Below, in pieces: positions 1-9,784 of a stretch of DNA of 29,035 nt. Positions within the stretch are counted from its first letter, which is position 1; every line of letters begins with the position of its first letter. This DNA is from Capniomyces stellatus. Its lineage: Eukaryota > Kickxellomycota > Harpellomycetes > Harpellales > Legeriomycetaceae. The stretch lies in NCBI GenBank assembly GCA_001661515.1, contig LUVW01000035.1:79864-108898 (forward strand), given 5' to 3'. A model generated the notes under the pieces. It had not been told where the DNA came from and ran no database searches. It saw nothing but the letters and a program-made list of their open reading frames with translations. Made by a program: the position numbers and the translations under genes.

Positions 1-1
1 A

Positions 2-15
2 CCCCCCCCCCCCCC
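2..15. repeat. C14 homopolymer
   Basis: A run of 14 C lies 21 bases upstream of the chitinase-like start codon, at the very edge of the window. Similar long C or G runs recur at 8371, 10735, 19328 and 22529. Here it leaves almost no upstream region to judge a promoter, and run length may be inaccurate. Confidence 0.9.
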
Positions 16-36
16 AGAACAAAACAAAAGGGAAAA

Positions 37-885
37 ATGAATACTACATTGCTACTTGGATTGCTTGTATCAGCACTAACAAGCCATGTATATGCGGTTC
101 CGGTAAGTAACTCAGCGGAACTTGGTCTTAATGGCATAAATCAAACATATGGTATGTTTAAGCGTGTCATTGGAGCAACAACAGGAAACACAGTTGCAAG
201 CAGCAAAAGACAAGTAGGCAGAAACCCGATGCGAAACATCCCAAATAACCCAGAATCGAACGCTGCTGCAGCTTTTGCAAGCAATCTTCCGTCAGAAATA
301 GATTGCGAAAAATTCTTCAGCGCTGTAACCTCAGGCGGCTACCCAGCCCCAGGCATAAACCAATGCACTGCGTTTTTAACTGGCCTTTCCAAAAGCGAAA
401 TAACTTCGCCAACCGAAATAGCCATGTTTCTTGCGCAGATCATTTACGAGTCTGACGGACTAAGAGCCAAGCGCGAGTACTCGTGCCTAAACAACGACTG
501 CAGTCCAGCATATGGCTCGCCAAGTGATCTGCCTGGAAAGGTGTACAGTGGCCGCGGATACATCCAGCTGACCTGGGCCGACAACTACCTTGCCGCATCA
601 AGATCCCTTTACAACGACGACCGACTACTCGCAAACCCCGAATCCGTCGCTGACAATGAACAAACCGCCTGGGATGTGAGCTTCTGGTACTGGAAAACCC
701 GTGTAAGATCCGACCCTGCAATTGCTGCTGGCTTTTTTGGCACTTCCACAAACAGAATCAACGGCGCTCTTGAATGCCGTGGCGCTTTTTCTGAAAAGGC
801 TGTCAATAGATTCCTTCTCTACAAAAAGGTATTGGCTATATTCAACCCCGCTGCCATTCCAATTGAAGCTGGGTGTTACAACTAA
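37..885 (+). CDS. Secreted GH19 chitinase-like protein
   Basis: The 282-residue protein resembles glycoside hydrolase family 19, which hydrolyses beta-1,4 links in chitin. Residues 1-20 look like a signal peptide (hydrophobic core LLLGLLVSAL, likely cut after VYA). A spacer of about 65 residues follows, with a possible Kex2-type Lys-Arg site at 58-59. The catalytic module runs from about 88 to 270. FLAQIIYESDGL (131-142) places Glu138 as the probable general acid, Glu147 is a candidate base, and SGRGYIQLTW (171-180) is the classic GH19 substrate-cleft motif. Eight or so Cys fit disulfides in a secreted protein. No chitin-binding domain is visible. The start is the only Met before the signal peptide. 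It is intronless. Codons shift from A/G-ending at the 5' end to C-ending at the 3' end. Family assignment is firm; activity on chitin is inferred. Confidence 0.88.
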   Translation: MNTTLLLGLLVSALTSHVYAVPVSNSAELGLNGINQTYGMFKRVIGATTGNTVASSKRQVGRNPMRNIPNNPESNAAAAFASNLPSEIDCEKFFSAVTSGGYPAPGINQCTAFLTGLSKSEITSPTEIAMFLAQIIYESDGLRAKREYSCLNNDCSPAYGSPSDLPGKVYSGRGYIQLTWADNYLAASRSLYNDDRLLANPESVADNEQTAWDVSFWYWKTRVRSDPAIAAGFFGTSTNRINGALECRGAFSEKAVNRFLLYKKVLAIFNPAAIPIEAGCYN

Positions 886-1402
886 ACCAATCCAACTAAC
901 CAGCATATCGATTTCCATTGGCTCTGGTACTAGCCGATTTGACTTTTGCATATGATGTTGTCTTTTTTTACTAGTTTTTTGTTTTTTTGATGCAGTCCAA
1001 ATGTTATTCTCGGTTGATCCGAAATAAATAGAACTTTACAACACCAACTCTGCGGATTTGCTTTCTCTAATTCTACCCTTATTATCACTAAACTCGGCCC
1101 AACACAGGCTCTATTGTATTGTTCCTGACGTCTCAAGCACTTGTCGCTCAATTTAGAACCAAAACAACCAACCATTGTGTAAATTTAAACATATAATCTG
1201 GTCATAATTTAATATAATCTGGTCATAAAAAGAGGGAAATGATACACTTGATATTATCTTTTTAATTTTTATATCATATCAGTTTATTAAGTTTCAAACT
1301 TTGAAAGGAAAAGAAGAAAGAAAAAACTCGTTTTGGCGCAACCCAGTCCTGTGTTTGTACATGTTTTCTGCTGTTTCTTTTGATATTGGCCATGGCTTCT
1401 GG
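886..1402. other. Convergent 3' spacer, chitinase-like / THOC3
   Basis: This 517-base AT-rich spacer lies between two convergent genes. It holds an AATAAA at 1023-1028, about 140 bases after the chitinase-like stop, a plausible poly(A) signal. A direct repeat of about 15 bases (TAATCTGGTCATAA) occurs near 1193 and again near 1214. No gene was seen. Confidence 0.6.
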
Positions 1403-2985
1403 TTACTTGGATGATGGCACAAACAGCTTCACCACATAATCAAACGACTTTTCTAATCGCTCGTCTCCTGCATAGGCAAGCACATACTTTGTCGAGTGCC
1501 ACGATACCCCATTCATCACCGAGTTCACCTTAATCGAATGAACCAGTTCTCCCGACTCTACCTCGTACTACAACACACAACCACACCCGTCACATTCATC
1601 AGTTCACAACTTTTATGGCACGTGTCTATGTATATATTGGCTATTCCCCCAACATCCACTTACTATATTCACTACTTTGTCTTCCGATGATGCTGCCAAG
1701 TACCTCCCGTCATAACTAAATCCCAAAGTTCGGATCGGATAGCTATTGATTTCACATTTAAAAGCACATTTACAAGCACACACAAACAGACATGTATTAC
1801 CAAGGTCAGATCCAAACGTAAAAGAAGAAACAATCCGTTCCGCTCAAACACTATACCAATTTACTTTTAAGAAAACATTTGTTTGTTTGTTTTCTTCGTG
1901 TTATAAGCCCTAGCCCGACTTACTCTAAATCATCAAAGGTCTTCAAACATATATACTCATCAATGTCCCATATCATCGTCAACGCATCGCTTCCCCCAGT
2001 GGCTAAATAATGTCCGCTACTGTCCACATCCAGGCTATAACAATTGGATGTATGCCCAATAATCTCTTTACTCAGCTCCATACTTGGCCACAATAGCACC
2101 CGAATCGTCCCCTTTCCCGTTGATATAAACAGCCTCGAACTCGAATTGTCCCACTTCATTTCATTGATCTATATTGTTTCCAGTTAAAGCCAGCACTCTT
2201 TTTTTTATTTGTATACATTTCTCCTCTATACCAACAAAAAAAAACACCAATCTCTGTGTTTACACATACTAACCTCAACATCAAACTTCGAATGCGAAAC
2301 TATATTCCCATTACTCGTGTCTATTATTGTCAGCCAATCTTCCCGATTTCCCACTGCTATGAATTTTCCATCTGGGCTCCATGACATATTTATGTTCCCG
2401 CCTGAGGTGCTCACCACGTGTATGGTACTTTTCTCTATTCGATAGTTTTTTCAACATGTTTAAACAACTATTTCGTTAAGCAGTTTATTCCAACTCCACA
2501 TTTCCTGTAACCCCCCTCTGCTTTCTAACTATATGATTCCTAGAATTGCTTTTTAAACTTTGATCTTTGTATTGACACTGAGTTGATAACGCTATAACCA
2601 AAAAGTGCACACACCTACCATGTACATTCCATATCCTAACTGTCTTGTCAAACGACGCCGTTGCCAATTGCTCCGGATTTATTGGACTCCAACATAGTTG
2701 CGTTACATGCTGTGTATGACCAGTCAGGTCAAACGAATCCTATTTCATTTCACAATTAAAATACCCTACTTTAATAAACAAAACCAAACAAAACCAAACT
2801 GTAAAAGTGTAAAAGTGTAAAAGTGTCGACTTTGGTCCTACCTTGATGCTTTGCTCTGGCTTCCATATTCTAACTCTTCCGTCGTATGCTCCCGCGGCTA
2901 AATACTTACCGTCATTGCTCCATCCCAAACTATATATCTTTGAATTAGGGCCTTTTAGAGCCAAAGATCTGTAATTTGCAAACAT
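1403..2985 (-). CDS. THOC3: THO complex subunit 3 (THOC3/Tex1), WD40 protein
   Basis: I reconstructed six exons: 2985-2842, 2739-2619, 2434-2274, 2168-1924, 1742-1664 and 1567-1403. They splice in frame to 304 residues. Introns are 102, 184, 105, 181 and 96 bases, all starting GT and ending TAG. The product is a WD40 propeller matching THOC3 along its length: KIYSLGWSNDGKYLAAGAYD in blade one, LATASFDKTVRIWNVH in blade two, then the characteristic GGNINMSWSPDGKFIAVGN and GHTSNCYSLDVDSSGHYLAT. THO is a nuclear complex that couples transcription to mRNA packaging and export. The human protein is 351 residues with a longer N-terminus, so a further upstream start or exon is possible. The start at 2985 is the first Met of the homologous open frame. 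The C-terminal blade (1567-1403) keeps the THOC3 order but is the least conserved part. Confidence 0.9.
2801..2824. repeat. Three copies of an 8-base unit in THOC3 intron 1
   Basis: GTAAAAGT occurs three times in tandem, just inside the 5' splice site of THOC3 intron 1. Immediately before it on the plus strand, AAAACCAAAC is also doubled (about 2779-2798). These look like replication-slippage microrepeats. Confidence 0.85.
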
Positions 2986-3599
2986 TACTGTCCTTTGTTT
3001 TTTTTGTCTATCAACCTACTTTGCCTTGCTTCGTTGTAATTACACCTATGTTACTTTGGCCGATTCTGTATAATGATGTTTGTATTGCTGCCGAATTGAT
3101 ATTATAAAGAATTTAAAGCAAGGGTTAACTACTCACTATTTCTTTTCTCAAAAGTTTAACAAAACGCAAACAAAAAATAGTGTGAAAAATAAAGTGAAAA
3201 AAAAAAGGGATAAAAGTGTAAACAGAAGAGAACAAGTAGTAAAATACGCGCTTAAATTTCAAGTAAACAAAATAAAAGCCCAAAAATGTTCTAATTGATT
3301 TCAACTAATTAAATCGGCATTACCAAATATAAGGATTATATATAGACCCCCAGCCAAATATACTCAGCATCGAACGTTATTGCGTTTTTACTAACTTGGT
3401 TACATTCAACTTTTATTATATTACAATTTAGCACAAAGAAGGAAAATAAATAAAAACTAAAAACTAAATAAAAAGGAGGTTCAGTAAAAAAATAAAAAAT
3501 GAAAAATGAAAACGAGGCAACTGCTGCTAGGAATAAAAAACCAGCCTACATGAATAACGCAAATACCACACTGATAATTAAAAAGCAGCAGGCCAGGAT
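2986..3599. other. Spacer upstream of THOC3, downstream of the P450 gene
   Basis: This 614-base AT-rich spacer holds the 5' side of THOC3 and the 3' side of the P450 gene, both on the minus strand. A TATATATA element at about 3338-3346 lies some 350 bases upstream of the THOC3 start and could be its TATA box. AATAAA on the minus strand (3412-3417) is a plausible P450 poly(A) signal, about 180 bases past its stop. No gene is supported here; a 72-codon frame at 3080-3298 is Lys/Asn-rich low-complexity text. Confidence 0.5.
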
Positions 3600-5249
3600 C
3601 TAATTTCTCGGCTTGATCCTGTTTGAAAAGAAATAAACGCCGTTATTTCTGTTGAAACTGGAGATAATGGAACCAATGTTGTTGTTTTTAGGTGCAGAAA
3701 ACGTACTTATGTTGTAGTTTCTGATCATCATTGCCATTATAAGCTTCATTATGGCAGCAGCGTACTCTCGAGCGATACACATCCTGGGACCAACGCCCCA
3801 CATTAGGTTTTCAAGGGAAACGTCTATGGTTTTGGAGTTGGACAGGATATGGCGCTTATAATTGAACTCGTTTGAGTCGCTGCCATAAGTGCCCTTATCT
3901 CTGTGATGTGTGTACGAGTTAAACGCAACGTACCTGTCTTTTGGAATTGTTACGCCGTTTGACAATGTTATTTCGACTGTTGTAAATCTTGGAATCGAAG
4001 ACACTGTTCCAGACAGCCTACAAGACTCTCTTATCACTGCATCCAAAACCACCATTTCGTCCAACAAGTCAAATGATATATCGCCTCCATGTCTTGCCAC
4101 AATAGCTTCTTGCTCTGCGCGCAGATCATTTTGTACATTTCTATGCACTGATATGTCTGTCAAGATATTGTGCAGCCTGCTTGCGGTTATCAGAACCCCG
4201 GACTGTATTGACATCTGTACGGAATGCGGCACTAAATACTTGTCCGTAAGGTCAAATAAAGACGCGTTCTCTGCTAAGAACTGGATTGCATCCCTTGGCT
4301 TGTTGGTTTTCGGGCAATACATTCTCCTCTTCAGCTCGTACTCCAGGTAGTATGTAATGTAGCTTACTCCATTATACCCATACTTAATCTGCAGCTTCCT
4401 AAGCGTATCCCCAACATTTAGCTCATTTCTCCCCAATGTTACTTGGCGAATAGCATCAACAATCTCGCCATCAAACCCTGTGTTTGTCCCAAAATATCTG
4501 ATTTTTAGTGCCAATGCCATCACTTCTTTGAAATACTTGAAAATATCGTACAGCTCCAGCCCCCCAACCTTGTCTCTTTTTCCAAACTTCAACAATGACG
4601 CATCTATCTGCCTTTCAATCATATACTGACACGAATTTATCGACTCTGGTAAATCAATCTTCGACGTGAAAAACGTCATCAACCGTGAATACTCGGTAAA
4701 ATTTCTATTGATCTCTACCAGCCCTGTCGTGTAAAACGTATGGTCCGAGCTATGCGCTTTCTTGATGTTCAATGTCGACTCTGGAAGTGATATATACTCC
4801 AGAGAAAATGCTCCTCCTACTATCACCCTTTTCTTGATATAATCTACATTAAGTACACTGCTATTGATCTGTTGGATACTTTCCTCATCTTTTGAAACTG
4901 CTGTTATCTCATCATTATCCATCCTACCCGGTCTCACTTTTCTTAGTCCAAATGGCACCGCAACATTTTTTACTACCTTAAACAATCCTCTTTTAAACAC
5001 CTTTGCAAAGCAAATCAGCAGAAGTACCGACTCCAGCACTTTTACAACACTCAGCTGCACAGGTTCATTCACTCGTTTTTCTACGGCACCCGTTATCGGA
5101 CAATATATCATCAATGGTAGCATCAACATACACGCTACAAACTCATTGTACATGATAGTCGCACTTATACACAGCCTTAGTGTCTTTGCAAATTCTGAAT
5201 CTATGGCTTTCCTCTTGAACGAGTGATATAAAATATAAATAAGCTTCAT
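3600..5249 (-). CDS. Fungal cytochrome P450 monooxygenase
   Basis: This intronless 549-residue protein has the P450 landmarks in order. Hydrophobic stretches at about 36-55 and 66-85 are candidate ER membrane anchors. IQSGVLITASRLHNIL (348-363) matches the I-helix of the fungal class whose oxygen-binding motif reads roughly AAIHTTS. ESCR (408-411) is the K-helix ExxR. The haem loop is WGVGPRMCIAREYA (484-497), with Cys491 as thiolate ligand. Two positions depart from the usual FxxGxRxCxG: Trp replaces the first Phe and Ala replaces the Gly after Cys+1; both substitutions occur in functional P450s. It would hydroxylate a hydrophobic substrate using electrons from P450 reductase, but the substrate cannot be read from sequence. 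No biosynthetic partner gene lies beside it. The 3' end is C-rich on the sense strand and the 5' end G-rich. Confidence 0.88.
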   Translation of the reverse strand: MKLIYILYHSFKRKAIDSEFAKTLRLCISATIMYNEFVACMLMLPLMIYCPITGAVEKRVNEPVQLSVVKVLESVLLLICFAKVFKRGLFKVVKNVAVPFGLRKVRPGRMDNDEITAVSKDEESIQQINSSVLNVDYIKKRVIVGGAFSLEYISLPESTLNIKKAHSSDHTFYTTGLVEINRNFTEYSRLMTFFTSKIDLPESINSCQYMIERQIDASLLKFGKRDKVGGLELYDIFKYFKEVMALALKIRYFGTNTGFDGEIVDAIRQVTLGRNELNVGDTLRKLQIKYGYNGVSYITYYLEYELKRRMYCPKTNKPRDAIQFLAENASLFDLTDKYLVPHSVQMSIQSGVLITASRLHNILTDISVHRNVQNDLRAEQEAIVARHGGDISFDLLDEMVVLDAVIRESCRLSGTVSSIPRFTTVEITLSNGVTIPKDRYVAFNSYTHHRDKGTYGSDSNEFNYKRHILSNSKTIDVSLENLMWGVGPRMCIAREYAAAIMKLIMAMMIRNYNISTFSAPKNNNIGSIISSFNRNNGVYFFSNRIKPRN

Positions 5250-6178
5250 TGCCAGGTATGTGTTATGATGCTACTCAGTTGACTTTGTTTGGTTATGCTT
5301 TATTTTCCTTGCTTATCCCCCTATATTTCCTTGTTTTCTAGCTACGCAAGCTGCTCCGCTGGTAAATCGCTAAATATACAGCTTTTCTCTGTTTTTAAGC
5401 CTTGATGTTTGATGGTTTGCGTATCCAGTAGTTGCTTCTTTTTTTACACTACAGAGCCTTGTTGATGGTATTATTCAGCGCTATCTTCCATATACCTTTT
5501 AATCTAAACCCAAATATATATTTTGCCCAAGTACCAACCCTCTTTGTTTTTTGTTTTGTATATATACTTACTCTGTCAAAGTTGCCCTGGTTGTAAACAC
5601 ACTTGGCTAAACAGTTTTAAGCACCAGGAATATATATTTTTAATTTCGTTTTCTTGCTTTTTATGAATAAAAAAGTTAACCCAGCTTCAATAACAATAAA
5701 AAAAGTTAACCCCGTTCCAAAGTCAGCGCCAATTCAACCCATTTTAAAGGTTTTTTTTCACTATCGAACCACTCTTGGCTCTCGAAGCCCTGATTTAAAT
5801 CTAGCAAAATCAACGATAAAATTTGATAAAATCATTGAATCTATCTACCTTAACGAATTGTTTAACACTAAATTATCTAAACCATTGAGGTACATAAAAG
5901 TAAAAATAAAAATATAGTAAACTGTAGAAAACACTACAAAACCCAGGGTTGATAAGTGTTAATCATCAATTTTAAAACCATAAAAGTCTGTTCAAATAAA
6001 GTATTTACCAACTGGGTCTATTGGGTCTATTTTTTTGGAGATGCGTAATTCATATATTGTTTTTTTTTACAACTTGCTTTTTCTTTTTTATTATTGAAAT
6101 TTACCAATAAGGACATTAATAAATGTGAAAATCTGTGTGTTGCAGTAAAATAATGCCTATTTAATTAAAGTTCATTAT
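5250..6178. other. Spacer upstream of the P450 gene; weak coding-like text
   Basis: AT-rich DNA upstream of the P450 start. AAAAAAGTTAACCC occurs twice, at about 5670 and 5700. Minus-strand stretches near 6120-5930 and 5895-5760 read as coding-like but are broken by stops. They may continue the relic at 6179-6566. An 87-codon plus frame at 5654-5917 also exists; I cannot choose between the strands and call no gene. Confidence 0.4.
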
Positions 6179-6566
6179 ATCCTTTGGACCTAGTGTGTCT
6201 ATTGGTCGAAATATTATTTTATTTTTGCTAGGTTCTTATCCTGAGTCAAAAACAAACCACTATTTCAATAAATAAAAAAATAAAATTTCAACAAAAACAA
6301 ACCACTGATGTTTGATTTTGACCTCATTTTTTTTTCATTGACTGTTCCTGAATTATCAAATTTTTTAAATCTGCTTTCCAACGGTTGAATAGAGTGCTCT
6401 TTCGTCCAAGTTGCTTGTATTTTGATTTATTGGATTTGTGACTTATTTTGTAGTTTTCCAGCAACACTTTTTTGAATTGTCGAGCTTTCTTTGGTGAACA
6501 AACAGTTTTGTCTCTAGGAAATTCATAAATGATAGCGGGGCTTCTGCTTTGCTAGAATTGATCCAT
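6179..6566 (-). pseudogene. Decayed unidentified ORF, possibly of mobile-element origin
   Basis: On the minus strand an ATG at 6566 opens a frame with a stop at codon 5. It then reads 75 codons of protein-like text ending at a TGA (6324-6326) just after a 9-base A run. The stretch is rich in Lys/Arg with spaced aromatics (for example SPKKARQFKKVLLENYK and LGRKSTLFNRWKADLKNL), like a basic helix-turn-helix region of a transposase; I recognise no family. Past the A run, coding-like text resumes in another frame and is interrupted by a 45-base segment bounded by 15-base direct repeats. It then runs on to a stop at about 6179. Internal stops, a homopolymer frameshift and an internal duplication argue for a dead gene. 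Confidence 0.45.
6247..6306. repeat. 15-base direct repeat flanking an AT-rich insert
   Basis: CAAAAACAAACCACT occurs at 6247-6261 and again at 6292-6306. Removing one copy with the spacer (45 bases) reconnects coding-like text on the minus strand on both sides, which suggests a later duplication or insertion within the relic ORF. Confidence 0.7.
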
Positions 6567-6790
6567 TATGGGTAATTCTCAGAAATGAGATATTTTGTAA
6601 TTGTCAAGGATTTGTCATCAACTGGATAAATTGGCAAAAGACTCGTTCTTTTTTTATCAAGCAGCCCACTTATGTTATCAAAAACACTTTATTAGCAACA
6701 GAATTGGGTAGAGAAATAGTTATTTTTACTACCTAAAGTGAACCTTGATGTATTTTATAGTATTTTCTTATAGCTTTGATCTAAGCGCTG

Positions 6791-7388
6791 ATGTTGTTAC
6801 CGAAAGTTACTTGCACCACCACAATCAATATTAGGCCTGTTGTATATCAACGTAAAACTAGAGCTAAACCACACTGCAGTCAATCTGTCAAGTCGGCTGT
6901 CCAGCCATTAACCGAAATTGCTGTTTTTCGTTTCTCCAGTATTTCCGATTTTTTCATTCTGGAATTGTTATTGATATATTAGCCAAAGATGTAAAGGTTG
7001 AAATAAGGCCAAAGACTCGATCTCTATCCAAACTCATCAGCAAAAAAGGATTTTTGCAAAATACCAAATCTTTGTACAAGGAAAATTTGGGTTGGAAAAC
7101 TATTGATATACTTGACCAATAAGTCACGAGGGTTTAGAAATTGAATTACAAGATCAAAAAGTCAAGAGTGAACCGGTTATTAGTAGCCAAATCTTGTTTA
7201 TAAGAGAATTCGCCCATATTATAAAAAGTATGAATAGATCACAAAATAAAAAAAATCATCGAATGTGTCCACGTCACTATCGTCGTTTATGGTTCAAAAG
7301 ATATATCCTTCTATCATCTCTCTTTTTAATTTGGTTTAATCGGCACTATATAATAACTATTGCAAATTTTTGGTTTTACACATTATAG
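6791..7388 (+). pseudogene. Decayed unidentified ORF (plus strand)
   Basis: Three overlapping open stretches on the plus strand read like one broken protein. A first frame runs from ATG 6791 to about 6950. A second frame is open until a stop near 7122 (includes SGIVIDILAKDVKVEIRP and LISKKGFLQNTKSLYKEN). A third, past that stop, starts near GLEIELQDQKVKSEPV and runs to 7388. Charged and hydrophobic residues alternate as in a folded protein, unlike the Lys/Asn/Phe-only frames of nearby spacer. I recognise no family. A decayed mobile-element gene is the simplest reading; chance open frames in AT-rich DNA are the alternative. Confidence 0.3.
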
Positions 7389-7663
7389 ATTTAGTTGCAA
7401 AACAAACTACATGGTGTGCTTTGTACATTGCGCACTTTGCAAAAAAAAAAATGCTGAAGGTTTGTTGATACAACTCCGGTAGCTTTCAAAAAGATCGAAG
7501 CCGCTCCGCTTGCCAAAAACAAAACATATTCGTGTTACTATCTAAATCAGTGATTGAGGTTGCAAAAATAAAGTCATCAAATTTAAATGTTTCCCCGATA
7601 GGATAATTGAAACCGAAATACCGAGTAAAAAATGTGAAGTTACCCCTACAGTAAAAAAACAAC

Positions 7664-7723
7664 ACACAAAACAATGCACAGAACAATACACAAAACAATA
7701 CACAAAACAATACACAAAACAAT
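7664..7723. repeat. 12-base tandem repeat, five units
   Basis: Five units of ACACAAAACAAT sit end to end; the second unit differs at two positions (GCACAGAACAAT). Because 12 is a multiple of three, the minus strand reads it as an artificial Phe-Val-Tyr-Cys or Phe-Cys-Val-Leu repeat protein, which I do not regard as real. Confidence 0.92.
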
Positions 7724-7739
7724 AAATAAATAAAATGAA

Positions 7740-8200
7740 CACGTCATGTTGAAGTAGACTCAAGAGAATCCGGTAGTTGATCTAGAAACAAGACGGTCTA
7801 TATCAGTTGTTGAGCCCGTTCTATACATGTTTTACTCGGTGCCATCCGTTTTTGTGGCCCTAGTTGTTTCGAGGGGCGGTGTTTAGTATCTTATTAGATA
7901 GACTCTCTAGGCCACATTTACTTGGTCAAAAGTTTTGAGCAAGCTTCTTACCATTTCGACATCCGACATTAAAGGGTCTTGTTCTACTAAAGTTATCAAT
8001 TGATCAATGCTAATGGGATGTGATTATAGCTATGGCGGTTTATTTTTTGCTTCTATTCTTTTTTGCTATGCTCACTTTGGGGTTTCTTTGGAGTGGCTCA
8101 TTTTGGATGATGTGTTTGAGTAAAAGGTAAACTAAAGGATAATAAGGTTGTTTAGGAGATGTCGGAGGTAGATGGCCGGATTAAGATTATCTTCATTTTT
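7740..8200 (-). pseudogene. Decayed unidentified ORF (minus strand)
   Basis: Reading the minus strand downward from about 8190, coding-like text appears in successive frames broken by stops. First is a Pro/Lys-rich stretch (PTSPKQPYYPLVYLLLKH). Next, around 8005-7910, is ISIDQLITLVEQDPLMSD followed by VEMVRSLLKTFDQVNVA and a stop. Then around 7830-7765 comes MYRTGSTTDIDRLVSRSTTG and another stop. The residue mix is normal for protein and unlike flanking AT-rich frames. No family was recognised. I read it as a second dead gene or element. Confidence 0.3.
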
Positions 8201-9264
8201 TTTGGTAGATTTTCTATTAAAATGTTGATGATCTTTTATTGGCGCTTATAAACAAAAATATCAACATAATGATTTATCTAGGTCAATTAATTAGTGCAAC
8301 GTGAAAAGCTACAAAAATTAATACCTGGGAGGTGCTTCTATTTAAGCAAACCCAATCTTTCTAGAGTATAGGGGGGGGTCGGCTGTTAGTAAACATTTAG
8401 AAATTCCGAGCGTTTATCATTTTATAAAAAAATGGTAGAAAATTCAATAAAAAAAATGGACCTAAAGTTTTCTTTTTTTCTTCATGTACAAGTTAAAAAT
8501 TAAGAAAACGATATTTCATATATTTAAAGTGATGGCGGCAAAGAGATTAGGAAGACAGACAAGTGATAGTTGTGAACGGGATAGAAGGACAGCGGTGTTT
8601 GGTAACTGCTTGGCCGACTATCTTTGTAACCATCAATGTATAGCTTGGCTTATTCCTAAACACTCTGGTTCTGTTGCTTTTTATAAATGTAAATAGAAAA
8701 AGGGAGTAGGGTTTCGCTTATTTACTGTCTATTTTATTGTTCTCGTTACAAAAATAAATGGATGGATAGAAAAAAGGAGTCTCTTCAAGCATTTTAACAT
8801 TCAGACATCAAGCTTGAGAATAAAGGGTGGAAAAATAGGGAGAGGATGGTGGACGGAATTGATTGAGGGGAAGCTGTTGGTGGGAAAATAGGATACAGTA
8901 AACCAAATATAGATCAATCAAATTTTATAGCTAAATCTTTGTTCTCAGCTTGCTTAAAACCAAGCTGGTTGCAAACAACATACTTTGTACTCGTGCATCT
9001 TGTGTTGCTTTGTAATTCAGAGGGGAGGTATTTAGTTTCAACGCTGGGCCTGTGAAGTACCTACTGAGGTTTAGTTTATGCCAACAACCAAACTTTCTTT
9101 GTTTCTCCCTCACCTTCCTTCTTCAAGTTGTTATTATGCTTGATCAATAAGAGTTCTTTTCTTTTCTTATCTTTATTGTTGTTGTAATGGTGATGGTAAA
9201 GATGATAAAGTACGGATAACTACTTTTTTATTTACACCTAAAAGCCGAGATCGTTTTTTTTGTT
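8201..9264. other. Spacer, no supported gene
   Basis: AT-rich DNA with a G8 run at 8371-8378. A 70-codon plus frame at 8484-8696 has a normal-looking residue mix in its second half (LGRQTSDSCERDRRTAVFGN) but no recognised family. A 60-codon minus frame at 8931-9113 is equally unsupported. I see nothing else. Confidence 0.4.
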
Positions 9265-9265
9265 T

Positions 9266-9637
9266 CTACTGCTTTTTGGGGAAAAGGCGGTAGAAGCTTT
9301 TTTGGCTTTTGAATTTTTGGAAACACGTCCTTTTTGTTACGAATGTATAAAAAAGACTGTATATAGACATTATTGTGTATAAAAAGAAACAAGCGTACGC
9401 TTTACTAAATGAGTAGGCGGGTGTTTGCTTTAATACGCAATACTGTATGTACCATGCTTTTGCAAGGTTGATGTCGATGGAGCTTCTACTTGCCCACTGC
9501 CAGCTCTGCTTGTTAGTGCTGCACGCGTAGGATTGCTTATTGGTAAGACCAGATTGTGCGAGTTTGATTTGGTCAAGCAGGGTGTTTGGATTACAAGACA
9601 CCGAATTTGTGGCTGTGTTGATTGCAAAGACTGACAT
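9266..9637 (-). CDS. Doubtful small ORF downstream of PHO88
   Basis: A 123-codon minus frame starts 148 bases past the PHO88 stop on the same strand. The first 70 codons have a balanced composition, more like the real genes nearby than the spacer (TNKQSYACSTNKQSWQWASR, SSIDINLAKAWYIQYC). The rest is Phe/Lys/Tyr-rich and resembles translated spacer. There is no signal peptide, membrane segment or known motif. It could be a small lineage-specific protein, a relic exon, or chance. A 65-codon frame overlaps it on the same strand and is taken as a shadow. Confidence 0.25.
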   Translation of the reverse strand: MSVFAINTATNSVSCNPNTLLDQIKLAQSGLTNKQSYACSTNKQSWQWASRSSIDINLAKAWYIQYCVLKQTPAYSFSKAYACFFLYTIMSIYSLFYTFVTKRTCFQKFKSQKSFYRLFPKKQ

Positions 9638-9784
9638 AGCCTTACGATTTATTTCATGAAAACAAAATATTTAAATGTATAGAAAAGCGTCAGCTAAAAG
9701 CAATAAATTAGAAAAATATATATATAGATCACGCAATAGTATGGCGATAATAAATATTGTCCAGGATGTTATTTAGATTTGAGT

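Noticed and set aside
7486..7763. Phe/Val/Tyr/Cys-rich repeat ORFs on the minus strand
   Set aside because: They are the 12-base tandem repeat (7664-7723) translated in two frames; the residue mix is an artefact.
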